NCBI GenBank assembly: GCA_963921825.1
Contig: OY997590.1
Span: 60,130,012 to 60,194,011 of the forward strand
Direction: 5' to 3'
DNA from: Erodium maritimum
Taxonomy: Eukaryota; Streptophyta; Magnoliopsida; Geraniales; Geraniaceae
Length of the DNA stretch: 64,000 nucleotides
Both the position numbers and the translations under genes were made by a program. The stretch's first letter is position 1. Every line of letters starts with the position of its first letter. Positions 32,165-44,372 of this stretch are shown piece by piece. The notes under the pieces are model-generated. The model did no database searches. It was not told where the DNA came from and saw only the letters and a list, made by a program, of their open reading frames with translations.

Positions 32165-34465
32165 TGTAAGAACCACTCCCGGTCAACGCCAGTCAAATCG
32201 GCGAAAAACATGAAAATTTAAAATTTTGGGACAGACACTTAAATGAACCTAAATTTGACCCCGAGGGTCATACCGGACTTAAGTTGACCCCGATGTCGAC
32301 CAAAGTGAGTTCTGGGGGACTCAGGGCAACTTTTGGACCAATTTGGTGACTTTTTGCAGGAAAAGTCAACCGAGCGACGTTTTAGCCCGTTCGAGGTTCG
32401 TTTTGGATCCAAAAAGCTTAGCCGTCGTTACAGCGATCTTAGTTGAGTCGTTTCCTTGTAGCCCGTGAAGTTTCGTAATTTCTTGGAAAATGGGCCCGTT
32501 CGGGACCTGAGACGGCCGAATTTCGCGAATCTGATTGAAAAATATCTAGAAGATATTTTCCAAAAGGGATGGGACCCACTTGCCACATGTCACACAAGTG
32601 GTGGTGTTAGGTAATATTGAACAAAACAAAAGGAAGACCACAAGGTAGGTTCGGCCACACTTAGAAAAAAAGAGAATTAGAGAGAGAAAGTGGAGAGAGG
32701 AAAGAGAAGGAGAAAAGGGAGAAAAAGAGCAGAAAGGGTGTAGGGTTTGTCGATTTCTCGACGATCCAACCAACGGATCGTCTCAACGGTCGTAAAATCG
32801 AGCTCCCGTCATCATTCCCTACGGTGAGAACCCTATTCGATTTTCGTTTTGTTACGTTTGAAAGTTAGGGTTTGGGCTTAAACGGGTTAAATATGGATGA
32901 GTCGAGGTGTAGGGTTCTTTGGGAACGTTTTGGAGCGAAAAGGATCGGTTTCCGGTGACCGGAGGCTCGGGGGAGCTCCGGCCACCGTGGGTGGTGGCTG
33001 GCCGGAGCTGGGTGGTGGCTGGCCGGAGCTAGGACCAGCCACCATGGTGTTGAACAGGCCCAAAACCGACCCAGCCACCCACGGGTCTTGATGGCCGGGT
33101 GGGGCCCACGTGATCGGGTCTTGGGTTTTCGTGTTCGGGTGGTTTAGGACGATCCCCAAGTCGTTAATCCACACCCGGAACGAATTTTGGAATTAAATTG
33201 TAAAAGTTGGAAATGACGGGTTTAGAAACTTTAAACGCGAATTAAATTGCTCGGAAGTCGGAAATTGATTCCTTCGGTTGCGTTGGTACCCTTGAATTAT
33301 TCTAAGATCGTAGAAACGAAAACGGGAATTTTCGGAGCCCCGGAAGGGCGTTTTCCAATCCCGGGCAGATTCGCCGAGCCGGGCGAATCGGGCCTTTCCG
33401 GGCCCGTTATTGACAATGTCGAGTAATTGGGAAGTTTGGGAGTGATCGACATTGTCGGGGTTGCATTTGGGCGTCAAGTTTATTAAAATTCAGCTTTGCC
33501 TGCGAACTTAAAAAGTGTTGTAAATTGTGTTCTCATTAGATCGTGCCACCGACCGAGGAAAGGGGAAGTTAGGCGAGTGATCGCGAGCACGGCGGAGCTT
33601 GGTTGTGTACTTTTGGGAAGCGTTACGAGGTAGGGAAAAGTAGCCGGATCTCGGCCTTGACTAGGGAAAGTTAACAGTAGAAATGCATGTGACACATAGT
33701 GGTGTCGTAGGATGAGTAAGTTTATCGAACACTAGAAATGCAGGCGACACTTAGTGGTGTCGTATGATATGTGAACGTATCGAACAATAGAAAGGCATGT
33801 GACACTTAGTAGTGTCGTAGGATAAGTGAGCTTATCGAACAATAGAAATACTGGTGGCATTTGGTTGTGCCCGGAGGTTGATTGAATTGTTTGTGGTTGT
33901 GGGTGGCCATGAGTGCCCATGGGGAGTTGAACCCGTATTTTACCGTTGTGTGTCTTGGGTGGCCATGAGTGCCCGTGGGGAGTTGAATTCGTATTTTACT
34001 GTTGTGTGTCTTGGGTGGGCATGAGTGCCCGTGGGGGAGTTGAATTCGTATTTTACCGTTGCGTGTCTTGGGTGGTCAGGTGTGCCTTTGGGGTGTTGGA
34101 CCCGTGTTTTTACTGTTTGTGTGTCGTGGGTGGTCAGGTGTGCCTCTGGGGTGTTGAACCCATGTGTTATTGTTGGTGTGTCGTGGGTGGCCATGTGTGC
34201 CTTTGGGGTGTTGAACCCGTGTATTACTGTTGGTGTGTCGTGGGTGGCCATGTGTGTCTTTGGGTTGTTGACCCGTGTATTACTGTTGGTGTGTCGTGGG
34301 TGGCTATGAGTGCCTTTGGGGTGTTGACCCGTGTATTACTGTTGGTGTGTTGTGGGTGGCCATGTGTGCCTTTGGGGTGTTGACCCGTGTATTACTGTTG
34401 GTGTGTCGTGGGTGGCCATGAGTGCCTTTGGGGTGTTGAATCTTGGGTGTTGATTGTGATTTCCT

Positions 34466-34675
34466 GAGGTTGGGGGCCCGCCTGACAATAAAGGAGTCCT
34501 GTGGTCGCGCGCGTGGGGGTTGGCTAGCCTTCCGACTAACCATCGGTAAAGTTGTGCATTCTTCTGCGACGAGGTTGGGGGTCCGCCTGACAATAAAGGG
34601 GTTCTGTGGTCGCGCGCGTGGGGGTTGGCTAGCCTTCCGACTAACCATCGGTAAAGTTGTGCATTCTTCGGCGAT
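34466..34675 (+). repeat. 105-bp tandem duplication in the solo gypsy LTR
   Basis: Units 34,466-34,570 and 34,571-34,675 are nearly identical, each starting GAGGTTGGGGG and ending GTGCATTCTTC plus a few bases. The other three LTRs lack this exact duplication. Confidence 0.9.
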
Positions 34676-35093
34676 GGACGGCGGCTCCCCTTCCGACTAG
34701 CTATCGGAGAAGTATTGCGGAATATATCGCTAACAGGTCGACCGCCTGGCCCGACTGCGTTCAGGGAAAGTTGTGTGGGGCAGGCTCGAGCCCAACTGGT
34801 TAGCAACCGGCACTGAGCAGCTGGAGTGCGATCCTTTGTGATCTTGTTTGTCGTGTGCGATCCTTTGTGATCTTGGGTGTTGCGTGGTTATTTTTCGGGT
34901 TTTGGGTTGAGGTCGTAACCGTTGTGTCGGGTCTACATTACGCGTCCGGGTTTGAGTTGGTTGGGGAAAGTAACAGTTTTGTGTGACAGTCGGGTTACTT
35001 GAGTTTGGGGATAGTAGTCCCCGGTGTGTGGTTTGTTGTTGGTGTTTCCGGCATTTTCTGCTAGTATGTCGTAGTCAGTCTGGTATCCGTGGT

Positions 35094-35111
35094 GGTGAGC
35101 GAACGCTCACC
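35094..35111 (+). other. Conserved LTR stem-loop
   Basis: GGTGAGCG, AA, CGCTCACC followed by CCTAGCTGCTTTTCCTACAG, the same module as at 14,583. Confidence 0.7.
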
Positions 35112-35388
35112 CCTAGCTGCTTTTCCTACAGGTACTGGTCGCGAGACGGACTAGGGGAACTCTCGAAGCTTGAAGAGCTGGGAGCGGGAGTCCGAGTTTT
35201 TGGGAGTTTAGCGACGTACGCTTTGTTTATTTTGTCCGCTTGTTTTGGACGTACTTTTAAGTTTTAAAATATTATTTTGATTAACTAAATGGTGATTTTA
35301 AGCGGTTTACTTAAAAGGGTTTGAAAATTGTTTTATTGTTTCATCGTTCGCGTTCCGGGTTTGGTTCTACCGAATTTGGGGCGTGACA

Positions 35389-36230
35389 GAGCATGGTAAC
35401 ATTCAAGAGATTTTTGACCCCCCAAATAGCTTTATCCATTATGGCGACTCCACCTTTGAGAGTGTCAATAGAAGATGGTTGGTATTGGTGGGGTAGTAAA
35501 GATGGTTTGTTTTGAGTCAGTGACACATACCAAAAGATCCAAAGGAATAGTGCATGGTGGATTTTGGAGGAAGTTATGGGCGTTAAAGGTCCCGCCAAAG
35601 GTCAAACATCTAGCTTGGAGAGTACTTACAAGCTCGCTTCCATCAAATGCTAACATGTATAACAGGTTTATGTCAATGAACCCGATGTGAGGTCAATATA
35701 GTTAGAAGGAGACCGAGGGGCATATATTGTTTGAGTGCTCGGAGGTTCGCCATGTATGAGAGAAGGTGGGCTTGGTACCACAGGGACATGACATATGCCT
35801 GAGTCAATGATTAGAGCATTGTTGGGGGACAATTAGGTGGGACTGGTGGGGAAGGGGGTATCATTATGGTTGGCATTGTGGGCGGCAAGGAATCCCTGAG
35901 TGTGGAAACAAATGAAGAGGAACCAGGAGGAAATTTGGATGACGACGATCTCCATGCAGTGAGAGTGGGAGGAAGAAAAGGAGAAGGTTGTGGAAGCTAA
36001 CCCGATACCAAAGGGTGGTGGCAGGAACCAATCCTAGAAGAAATTAACATTGGAGAGGTAAAGGTCAATGTGGATGAAATAGTGATAGGTCCAAACAGAG
36101 GGACGGTGGGATGATTTGTAAAGGGGACCTCAAACTGGCAATGACTGCTAAGTGCTTCTTGATTCTGGGACATCAAGACCTGAAGATGATTGAAATTTTA
36201 TCCCTTAACGAAGGGTTAATGTGGATCTAT
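35389..36230 (+). pseudogene. LINE remnant, fourth piece (zinc-finger and RNase H regions)
   Basis: Reads GNIQEIFDPPNSFI, WYWWGSKDGLF, FWRKLWALKVPPKVKHLAWR and HILFEC (connection and zf-RVT region). An RNase H start follows: VKVNVDEIVIGPNRGTVG near 36,060, then after a shift MIEILSLNEGLMW. Several stops. It meets the oppositely oriented second LINE near 36,230. Confidence 0.75.
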
Positions 36231-39200
36231 TATAGGGATGACCGGCAAGAGCCTCATTTGCCTATTTTAAGGCCAGTCGAATTGCAATGGCCTCGATCAT
36301 GGGTGGGGAGACAACGCCTGTGATCTCTTCATTTTTCCCTTCTACCACTGCTCCATTCTCCTCCCTACAAAAGAAAGCTCAGTCCGACTGATTTGTATGA
36401 TGGAAAATAGCATCAGCCGTGTGAATAGAGAGACAAGACAAAAGGGGTGTCCATCCAGAGGTCTAGTTGAAGTGGTCTCTATCTTCTGTGGTTTGGTATT
36501 TTCTTCCTTCCAATATTGGAAGTGTATCTTTGTAGCAATAGCCATAGACGCTGATACTACCTGTTCATCATTTCACACAAAGTCATTTCTCTTCTTCCAT
36601 AAATTTCACACCCACATAAGTATTTCAGACTTCAAGTCATTGCTAGGGAGCTGAAAAACTTTTTCCCACCACATCCGAAAATCCATCCCGGGGGAGCAAA
36701 GGAGGGGCAAGCCCGAGAGAGCCCAACAATTTCTAGAAAAAGGGAAATGGAGCAATAAATGGGACGTGGATTCAGGTTCAAGAGAACAGATTGGGCATAA
36801 GGGTGATATTGGAACACACCTCGTGTTGAGATGGGAAGCCATCTACAAAGAGTTTGTAAGACGTCTCAACAGGAAAATCTTAACCCGAGAAGGGGCTTTG
36901 ATATTCCAAGTGTCATTCCAAAAAGATTCTGAATCCATTGGGAACCAAACCCCCTTTATGTGTTGGAGTGTACCATAGCCACACTTCGTAGTGTATATGC
37001 CTTTTTCATCCTCTGCCCAGTACCAACCGTCCTCGTCCCAGGTTGTGGAAAGAGGTAACACAAGAATTAACTCTTAGTCCATAGTTGGAAACCTGGTTCT
37101 AACTTCGTCCACATTCCATGCCGTTTGTACCAGAGAAATGAGGGAGTTAATATAATGCCCGTTCAAATCACTTGTATCTGATTGTACTCAAGGATCACTC
37201 CCCGACAGCCACGAGTCTCCCAGGATTTCTGGTAGAAGTGCCCGGTCCAATAGCTCTCCGAGCACCATGAATAAGGAGGGCTTGGGTTGCACGAACACTA
37301 GTCCATAAGAAGCTCGGATTAGTCCATTTTCCCGACTGATAGGAAATTATCATCCGACAAATACCGTGCTATAAAAATTCAGGACACCAAAGCATTCGGG
37401 TCCGTCAAGAATTTCCATACCATCTTTCCCAATAAGGCCAAATTGAAATCCCAAAAATTACAAAAGGCCATTCCCCTGTTTGTCTTTGGTATACACAGTT
37501 TCTGCCAGTCCATCCAAATAATTGGGCGATTCGACCGACTTGAACCCGCCCACCAAAATCTGGCCAGGGTCACTTGGATAGTAGAAAGGAGAGATTGTGG
37601 GAGAAAAAAGACTTCCATTGTATAAACCAGAATAGTTTTTAGTATTGATTTAATCTAAACCTCATTGCCACACTGAAAAAGAAGTTGGTTGTCCCAGGTG
37701 TTACCAGTAAGATTTGGAACTCCCAAGTATGTGGAGGATTCCGAGATTTCTATAATGCCAAGAGTGGTACAACACCCGACTTTAGTCAAAGGGGTAGTAT
37801 TCGAGCTGAAGAAGATAGAGCTCTTGTCTCTATTAATCTGTTGGTCTGACATATCTCCAAACATTTTTAGAATATCTTGCAAGTTTGTAGCCTCCTTTTG
37901 GTCAGCTCTACAGAAAATGTAGCAATCGTCGACAAACAACATGTAGGACATAGAGGGAGCTCCCCGAGCTATAGAAATACCATGTAAGTTACCTTGGGCC
38001 TCGACTTTATTGAGCATACAAGAGAGCGCTTCCATGCAAAAGAGAAATAAGTACGGGGATAGGGGGTCTCCTTGTCGTATGCCCTCGCCTTGGTATAATC
38101 ACATCAGTAGCCTTTCCCCCCGAGGATACCGTGTATTGTACTGATATAATACAAGTCCGCATAAGTTTAATCCACTACTCACCAAAACCCAATTCCCTCA
38201 TCATTTGTTCTAGATATTTTCATTCAACTCGATTATAAGCTTTACTCATATCAAGATTTATGGCCATGAACCCCTTGGTGCCTTGAGTTTTGCGACGAAG
38301 GAAATGAATAATCTCAAAAGCTATAAAAATATTGTCTTCAATAGCTCTTACCGGGATGAAAGCTCCTTAATTTTCTGAAATTAGCAGTTACAACATAGAT
38401 TTCAACCTATTGGCCAAGACTTTCAAGAGGACTCTAAAGGTAACTTTACACAGAGAAATCGGTCGGAGGCCTGTGATCTTCTTTGGGACCGGTTTCATGG
38501 GTATTAGAACAAGGATTATTTCATTATGCTCTATCAAGAAATCCCCTTTTTCGATAGCCAGCTTAAAAAAGTGACTTGATTTCTAAGAATCCCCCGGTAT
38601 GTCTGAAAAAAGTACAGATTAAGCCCGTCCGTTCTCGGGGATTTATTTGGTCCCATTTAAAATACAATTGTTCTTACTTCTTTAGTACTTACAGTGCTCA
38701 CCATATATGTATTCTGGGACATTGTTATTTGGGAACGAACTTGGAATGGAAGGTGGTACTCGACATCTAGAGAGGTTCGGAAAATATCCCTAAAATAAGT
38801 TGTAATAAAATACTTGAGGCCCGCTTCCCATGTCGTTTCTCTAACCCTCTCATCTTCAAGAATCGAAAGAGTGTTAATTCATTTTCTTCTAGACGTAGTT
38901 GCAAAAGAGAATTTGGAGTTCTTGTCCCCTTCGGTTAGCCAGTGCTTCTTTTCCCTTTGTCTCCAGAAATTCTCTTGATTCTTCATTAGGCCTGCATATT
39001 GCTTCTGGATTGTCTCATGTTCCATAATACCAGCTCTATCACTTCTTTCATTCGTAAGAGCCAACTGTTTTTGGCACCACCTAATCTTCTTTGTTGTAAT
39101 TTTAAAGGTATGTTGGCTCCATTGATGGAGGGCCGAGGATACACGCTTGATATTGTCTGTCATCAAAGTTCAACATTCTGATCTCACTCTTGTTGGATAA

Positions 39201-39984
39201 TCTACCCATATTGTGGATCGTATTTCCATATATTCTCAAACCTCAACTTTGGTGGCTTCGTCACCAACTATTCATTTGAGAGATCATCCAAAAGAGGCTC
39301 ATGGTTCGATGTTGAGTGGACAAGGTTACGTATAAAGGCTTACGGGTAGGCCCAAATGAAGCCATTGGAGACGAGCCCCTATCCAATTTGGTTTCAGTCC
39401 TCTTTAGAGGATCTTTTCCTCTATACCAAGTAAATTGGTAGCCTTTCATCGGCATGTCTTCGAGCCCAATATCTTCGATTACTTCTATGAAACTAGTGAT
39501 GAGTTGGGTCAGATAAGGATTTCCCCCTTTTGTTTCCGAGGGATGAAGGATACAATTGAAGTCTCCTAGCACAATCCATTTATCCCCTTGTTTTCCTCGA
39601 CCAGTTCTCTCAAAATTCTCCATGTCTTATGTTGGTTCGAGCGATTTTCCTTACCATAGATACCCGTAAGCCTGAATTTCGTCCCCCCAAAGGAGTTAAC
39701 CAAATGCCGATGCAGTGAGACATACACCGTCCTTTCCTAATATTCAATCCACCACACCAAAACATTTTCACCCCTTTTTAGTGGCCATTTGCTTCCTTCC
39801 ATGTACCTCCATGAAATCCGAGGTTCCTTAGGAAATTTTTTAAGGCTTTATCCGAGAGGAAAGTTTAAGAGATAAAGACCACTATTGGTCTGAATTGGGT
39901 AAGATACCCCTTCAACTCGTGCTTATGAAGGTCATTACCCAAGCCTTGGCAATTCCAAGCTAGAACCTTTAGATTTACCGCCAT
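36231..39984 (-). pseudogene. Second L1-type LINE ORF2 remnant
   Basis: Near full-length ORF2 with all domains in order but many stops and shifts. The endonuclease starts at 39,984 (LKVLAWNCQGLGND) and continues GDKWIVLGDFNCILHPSE. RT follows: GLRPISLCKVTFRVLLKVLA near 38,470, then LDMSKAYNRVE and the second catalytic box LFVDDC near 37,930. The connection (FWWAGSSRSNRPIIWMDWQK), zf-RVT (PICSLEPESTSHLLLHFPFS, near 36,780) and RNase H trace (MIEAIAIRLALK, near 36,290) come last. No poly(A) tail was seen at the left, so the 3' end is probably lost. Confidence 0.82.
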
Positions 39985-40475
39985 GCAAACCCAAAATCGG
40001 AAGCTCAAAGGGTCGAAGAGTCCCTCTCGAGATAGAATAGAGAGAAACCAAACAATATCCCGAGCAAACTAGGCAGAGACCCCATGCTTAGTCCCTGAAC
40101 TACCACAACAGAAATCTCCCATAGCCTGGATATGACAAAGAAGACCAACAAAACAAGGACGCACAATACCAAGAGTAGAACAAAACCAATACCAGTAGAA
40201 ACCTAGAGAAAGAATCCAATGGAGAAGTAGAGCTGAGAAAGTCACATGAAATAGAGAGATAGAGGATAGACGACGGGAAGACCACAACCTTGGCCGAAGT
40301 GATAGAGGGGGAGAAGACAAATGCCCACAGCCAAAGCCGGAGTTTAGACACACCCACACACGCAACCGTCGACAAAAAGAGAGAAAAAATCGTAACGTCG
40401 CCAAAAGAAGAAACCTTATCCTCACAAAAAAGGCGACGAGGTGCGTTAGCTTTTTTTCAAACCAACACATAAAAA
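39985..40475 (-). other. Probable LINE 5' untranslated region
   Basis: Lies directly upstream of the endonuclease start. On the minus strand it is CT-rich near its beginning (TTTTTTCTCTCTTTTTGTCG). The frame 40,470-40,069 is open but resembles no LINE ORF1. Confidence 0.4.
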
Positions 40476-42427
40476 GTCACCTAGTTATTTGTTGTTTAAA
40501 TTAGAAGAAATTACTTCTTTATGTTTGGCGGAGCCCTAGTCCTTTTATTTAAACGGGCAGACATAGATGGGTATTATACCAATCGAAAGATTACAAAGTA
40601 GGGCCAAACGGCCTTAGGCACTAGAATATAGTCTGAGCCTCCCGTAGGCGACCCAACTCTCATGGTCCTGTTGAAAAATCTACTTTTCATCGTAGATACA
40701 TACTGAGGACAACCTCTTACCAGACGTTCCAAATTATTGAAACTAAAATTGAAAACAATACAGCAGAATAAAATCCAACTAAAACAATTCAGAACTGAAA
40801 CTAAAACTGCATCCAAACTAAAACAGGAAAAGCGAGCTGCTTTCTTGCTCCTCCCGGGATGACCGAGCAATGTCGGTCCCGGGTAATTACGGGTAGGCCC
40901 CGGATCCCAAATCCACTGACTGTATCGTTCCAATACCTTCTCCAAGTGACTCGTACGAGTGTTTGGTTGGTAACATTTTACCAAAACCAAACCTCGACAA
41001 ATTGAGGCCATAGGCTGTGAAGGACGATATTGGAATAGCCCTTGAGGCTCGTTGTAGTCTCTTAGACTCAGTGTTTGGAAGAGGGAAGGAGGAAGGGGAA
41101 CCCACTGACAACAGAATCCGGTAACACTGCTAGGAGAGTTACGGGCGGCGAAGAAGCACAACTGGTGGCAGAGCATGGGTGGCGGAGAAGGAACGTGGAA
41201 GGTGGCGGCAGAGCACTTTTGGTGAATCCGTGGCCGGCAGCTGATGGAGTTGTTGTACTCGACCGGAGAACGAAGACGGTTGTTGAAAGAAAAGCTCGAG
41301 AGGAGGAGAAGGAGGGGAAGAGAACACCGCCGACAACCTCCATAATCATAACCATGAAGGTCGTCAATAACTACGAAGATTTTTGAGAGAGACGTTGTGC
41401 AATCGTTTTTTGGAGCCGTAGTCCTTTAATAAGCAAGGTAACGATTGAATTGAGTAACATATTGATTTAATCACATGATATCTCATGGTCCAATGATATA
41501 ATAAATGTCGATGTTTGATAACTCAAGATATTCGATTTAAGGAAGTTAAATTAATAGGTGCATTAAACGGCGCCGTTCGGGTTAGTTTTTCATTTAAGGA
41601 CATTTCTTTATGAGCAATGTTTTCCAATTGAATGAGTTTAGTTACAAGAATTCAATCTGGGGGTCCACCAATCATGGGGGTTTCAATAATATATTAAGTC
41701 TTCAGACTTCAGAGCCCAACACACATAACACAATTAACAAGCATCTCTCTCTCATTGGGGTTTTGGGTTGCTGGGTGTATCTCTAAGATCTTCACTTAGA
41801 AGGCTTCTGGTAGGATTTTCACTTGTGAATCCACATTTGGCTCAGAGGTTGCACAGCGGTGCTTGAATATTTTTTTGTATGTTTGTTCATCTTTTTTTCA
41901 GCAGACCCACCTCTTGATTCTCTCTAATTGGACCATTTAATCTCCCTTTTGTCCTAACCCTTTTCTCTTCCTCTATCATGTCTTGAAAAGTTTCAACCTT
42001 TTTGTCTTCTGATGACAGTTATAGTTTCAAAAGGCTGCATAATCAATGAAAATGAGATTGGGTTTTGTTTTTCTTCCGCAAAAATTGTTTATTTTTTGAC
42101 TTTTGTTCTGTTCCGATGATTGGGTTTATCATTTAGGAATTCACCAGAAAGAGACAGAAGGGCCCTCATCTTATCACCTTGGAAAAACTCAAGGTGTAGT
42201 GATGACAGAAGCTCTGGAAGGAAATATAAAATTTATAAAGGACATGGTATGTATAAGATTCATCACCTCTGATTTAATTTTCAACGGTTCTTTTTTAGTT
42301 TACATTGTAGATTGCGTATGTTGGTCTCCTAGTTTGATTTAGAAAATATCTGAGATGGCTGTTTCCAATGCTTACTAGGTAGTAACAGTTCCTATGTGGT
42401 GGATTTAACTCCTGGTTTTGAGAAGCT
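40476..42427 (+). promoter_or_regulatory. Unassigned stretch, then promoter and 5' UTR region of the WDL7-like gene
   Basis: Between 40,476 and about 41,400 nothing is recognised; open frames on both strands near 40,574-41,386 have no similarity I can name. From about 41,680 the sequence looks like a gene start: AATATATTAA near 41,687, a CT-rich leader (CATCTCTCTCTCATTGGGG, ~41,740), and likely noncoding exons with acceptor ATCATTTAG before 42,137 and donor GACATG/GTATGT at 42,246-42,247. A second acceptor CTTACTAG ends near 42,379. Confidence 0.4.
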
Positions 42428-44372
42428 ATGGGTGACTCAACAATGGATAATTCTGATTATGAAGATAAGGTACATTGATTTTTGTCCTTCCCTTTTGTTT
42501 TCCTTCATTGGTTTGTTCGATTTCTCTTGTTTATCTTTAGTTTGCTTTCAAATCCATAGTTTCCTATCTGTGATGTTGTGATATTTTCTTGTTTCTTGCT
42601 GGTAATAATAAGTGTGCTTTGGTTGGGCTTGTGTTGTTCAAGCAGATGCCGGAGACAGCAACTCCAAGTGATCTTCAAGTGTCGGTTTCCTTCAGTAGGT
42701 TTGAGAGTGATTTGCTGTCTTGGGAGAGGTTTTCAACTTTCTCACCTAACAAGTACTTGGAAGAAGTTGAGAAGTGTGCAACTCTTGGATCAGTGGCGGA
42801 GAAAAGGGCATACTTCGAAGCTCATTACAAGAAGATTGCTGCTGGCAAGGAACCGGTGGATCAGGACATGCAAATCAGAAATCCGAACTTGAGGTCTCCA
42901 CGTGATCTGAGTTCTGGAGATCTGACGGGAGACCCTTCTGCATATGATACATCTAACAGTCAAGATTCCAAAGCTTTTGAGCAGGAAACTGATCTGGTTG
43001 GTGAAGTGATCAACAACAATGCTGGAGAGTCCGATGGGGATGCTTCGGTAGTTATAGAATGTCAAAGTTCAGATTTGGATGAGAGATTAAACATTACAAG
43101 ATTTGATAGCATGGTAAGTGAAGAAGCTCCTAAGATTAACCCTAAGGATATTAGGGACCAGCCACAAAACCTGGACAATGAAACAGGAAATGCTATGGAA
43201 AGTAAGGATGTATTCCTAAAGCCAAATCATCCCAAGGCACCTCATAAGGTGAAGTGTAACTGAACTACCGCAGATAATTTATGTGACAACTCTTGACCAT
43301 GGTATGCACCTTTGTGGAGCGCTTCCTATTGTCTAATTTATTTTTGTAATTTCCCTTTATTCAGATAGCGGCAGCAAACAAGGAGAAAAACACTGCATTG
43401 GTAAAGAAGAAATCAGCACCACCTGTAACCAAAGCAACACAAATGTCCACCCCTAGAGCATCTAAGCCAGCACAAACTAAAGCTCAGCAGATATCCACGC
43501 CACCTAAAGCACCAAAATTTTCCTCTCTGAGAGTGTCGAAACCAGCACCCACTCCCACTGTGATGAGGTCTTCAACAAAGAAAGAACATGCTTCTTCCAT
43601 AGCAAGGAAACAGAATCAATCCGCGGGAGATAGTAAAAGAGCCCCTCCAAAGTCCCCCGTTGTAGATCATGATAATCTTGCTCATTCTCTTACAACAACT
43701 AGACAATCACTCATCATGGAGAGTATGGGTGATAAAGACATTGTCAAACGAGCATTTAAGACATTCCAAAACAATTTTAACCACCTCAAATCTTACAGTG
43801 AAGAGAGATCCTCAATGCCCGAGCAGGAATCTGCAAGAGACACAGAATCGAGGGTTTCTGGTACTATGACTATGCACAAAAACAATGGAGGGTAATGCTC
43901 TTTGCTAACATATTGCCACAGCAAGCATATATCTCTACATCTATGATATATATTTTTTTGAGTTGTACTTTGTGTAAGCATGTTTTACCTGTTAGTTGTC
44001 TAAAATGTTGCGTTAGTGTAGATCAATCAAAGCGAGTGGTATGGAGAAAGGAAATGCTAAGGCTGCTCCATCGTCTTTCGAGAAGCCACAAAAACAAAAG
44101 GAGGTTCTCCTGGCGCCTGCTTGCTTTTCATTTTCTTTTTTTATCAGTATGCTTGCTTTTCATTTGTGGATTGTATGGTTAAAATTTTACTTTTCTAAAC
44201 ATCTTTTGTCAATATATTTCAGTTCTCTCATAAATTGGAGGGAAAATCAAATACTGGGCAAGTTCAAGCAAAATTCAAGGTAGAAACTCTCTTACCAGAG
44301 TCTCACCAATGTGGCATTGATCTCCTTTTTCTCAACCGTGCTACAGATATACCTGAATGGTCAAGTTTGTGA
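42428..44372 (+). CDS. WDL7: WVD2-like (WDL7-type) microtubule-associated protein with short TPX2 domain
   Basis: Proposed exons are 42,428-42,469, 42,646-43,248, 43,365-43,891, 44,022-44,103 and 44,223-44,372 (467 residues), all in phase with GT/AG borders. The start MGDSTMDNSDYEDK and the block SRFESDLLSWERFSTFSPNK then YLEEVEKCATLGSVAEKRAY are typical of WDL/TPX2-family plant proteins, as is MGDKDIVKRAFKTFQNNFN. These proteins bind and bundle microtubules, affecting cell elongation. The C-terminal TPX2 part is only SFEKPQKQKEFSHKLEGKSN plus a few residues. The usual ending (KQLRKSLxFKAxPMP) was not found down to 44,950, so the last exon may read through a former donor (44,280). Family assignment is firm; the 3' model and paralog are less sure. 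Confidence 0.75.

Larger units (their letters stand above)
32165..35388 (+). repeat. Solo Ty3/gypsy LTR (3,224 bp)
   Basis: Starts TGTAAGAACC and ends GGGGCGTGACA, with GAGCA duplications at 32,160-32,164 and 35,389-35,393. Related to the LTRs at 3,496/12,276, 16,216 and 56,299. It contains a GA-rich tract (32,670-32,735), a duplicated GGTGGTGGCTGGCCGGAGCT near 33,000, a GTGGCCATGAGTGCC array (33,890-34,445), a 105-bp duplication (34,466-34,675) and the conserved stem-loop at 35,094. Frames of up to 156 residues across the arrays are not genes. Confidence 0.93.
21740..36230 (+). mobile_element. L1-type LINE remnant split by three insertions
   Basis: Four collinear pieces make one LINE: RT (21,740-22,667), late RT/connection (27,720-27,943), connection region (31,904-32,164) and zinc-finger plus RNase H region (35,389-36,230). 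Joins are precise at the duplicated targets. For example ARVL at 27,930-27,942 continues as RAKFYPDTEV at 31,907 once the Harbinger element is removed. The endonuclease and 5' part are missing on the left. Every piece has stops, so this is a fossil. Confidence 0.82.

Noticed and set aside
33946..34806. Long frames (up to 156 residues) on both strands
   Set aside because: They are produced by the tandem array and the 105-bp duplication inside the solo gypsy LTR.
40574..41386. 200-residue frame on minus and 103-residue frame on plus
   Set aside because: No recognisable domain, no start context or splice partners, and it lies between a LINE and a gene leader. Kept only as unassigned sequence.
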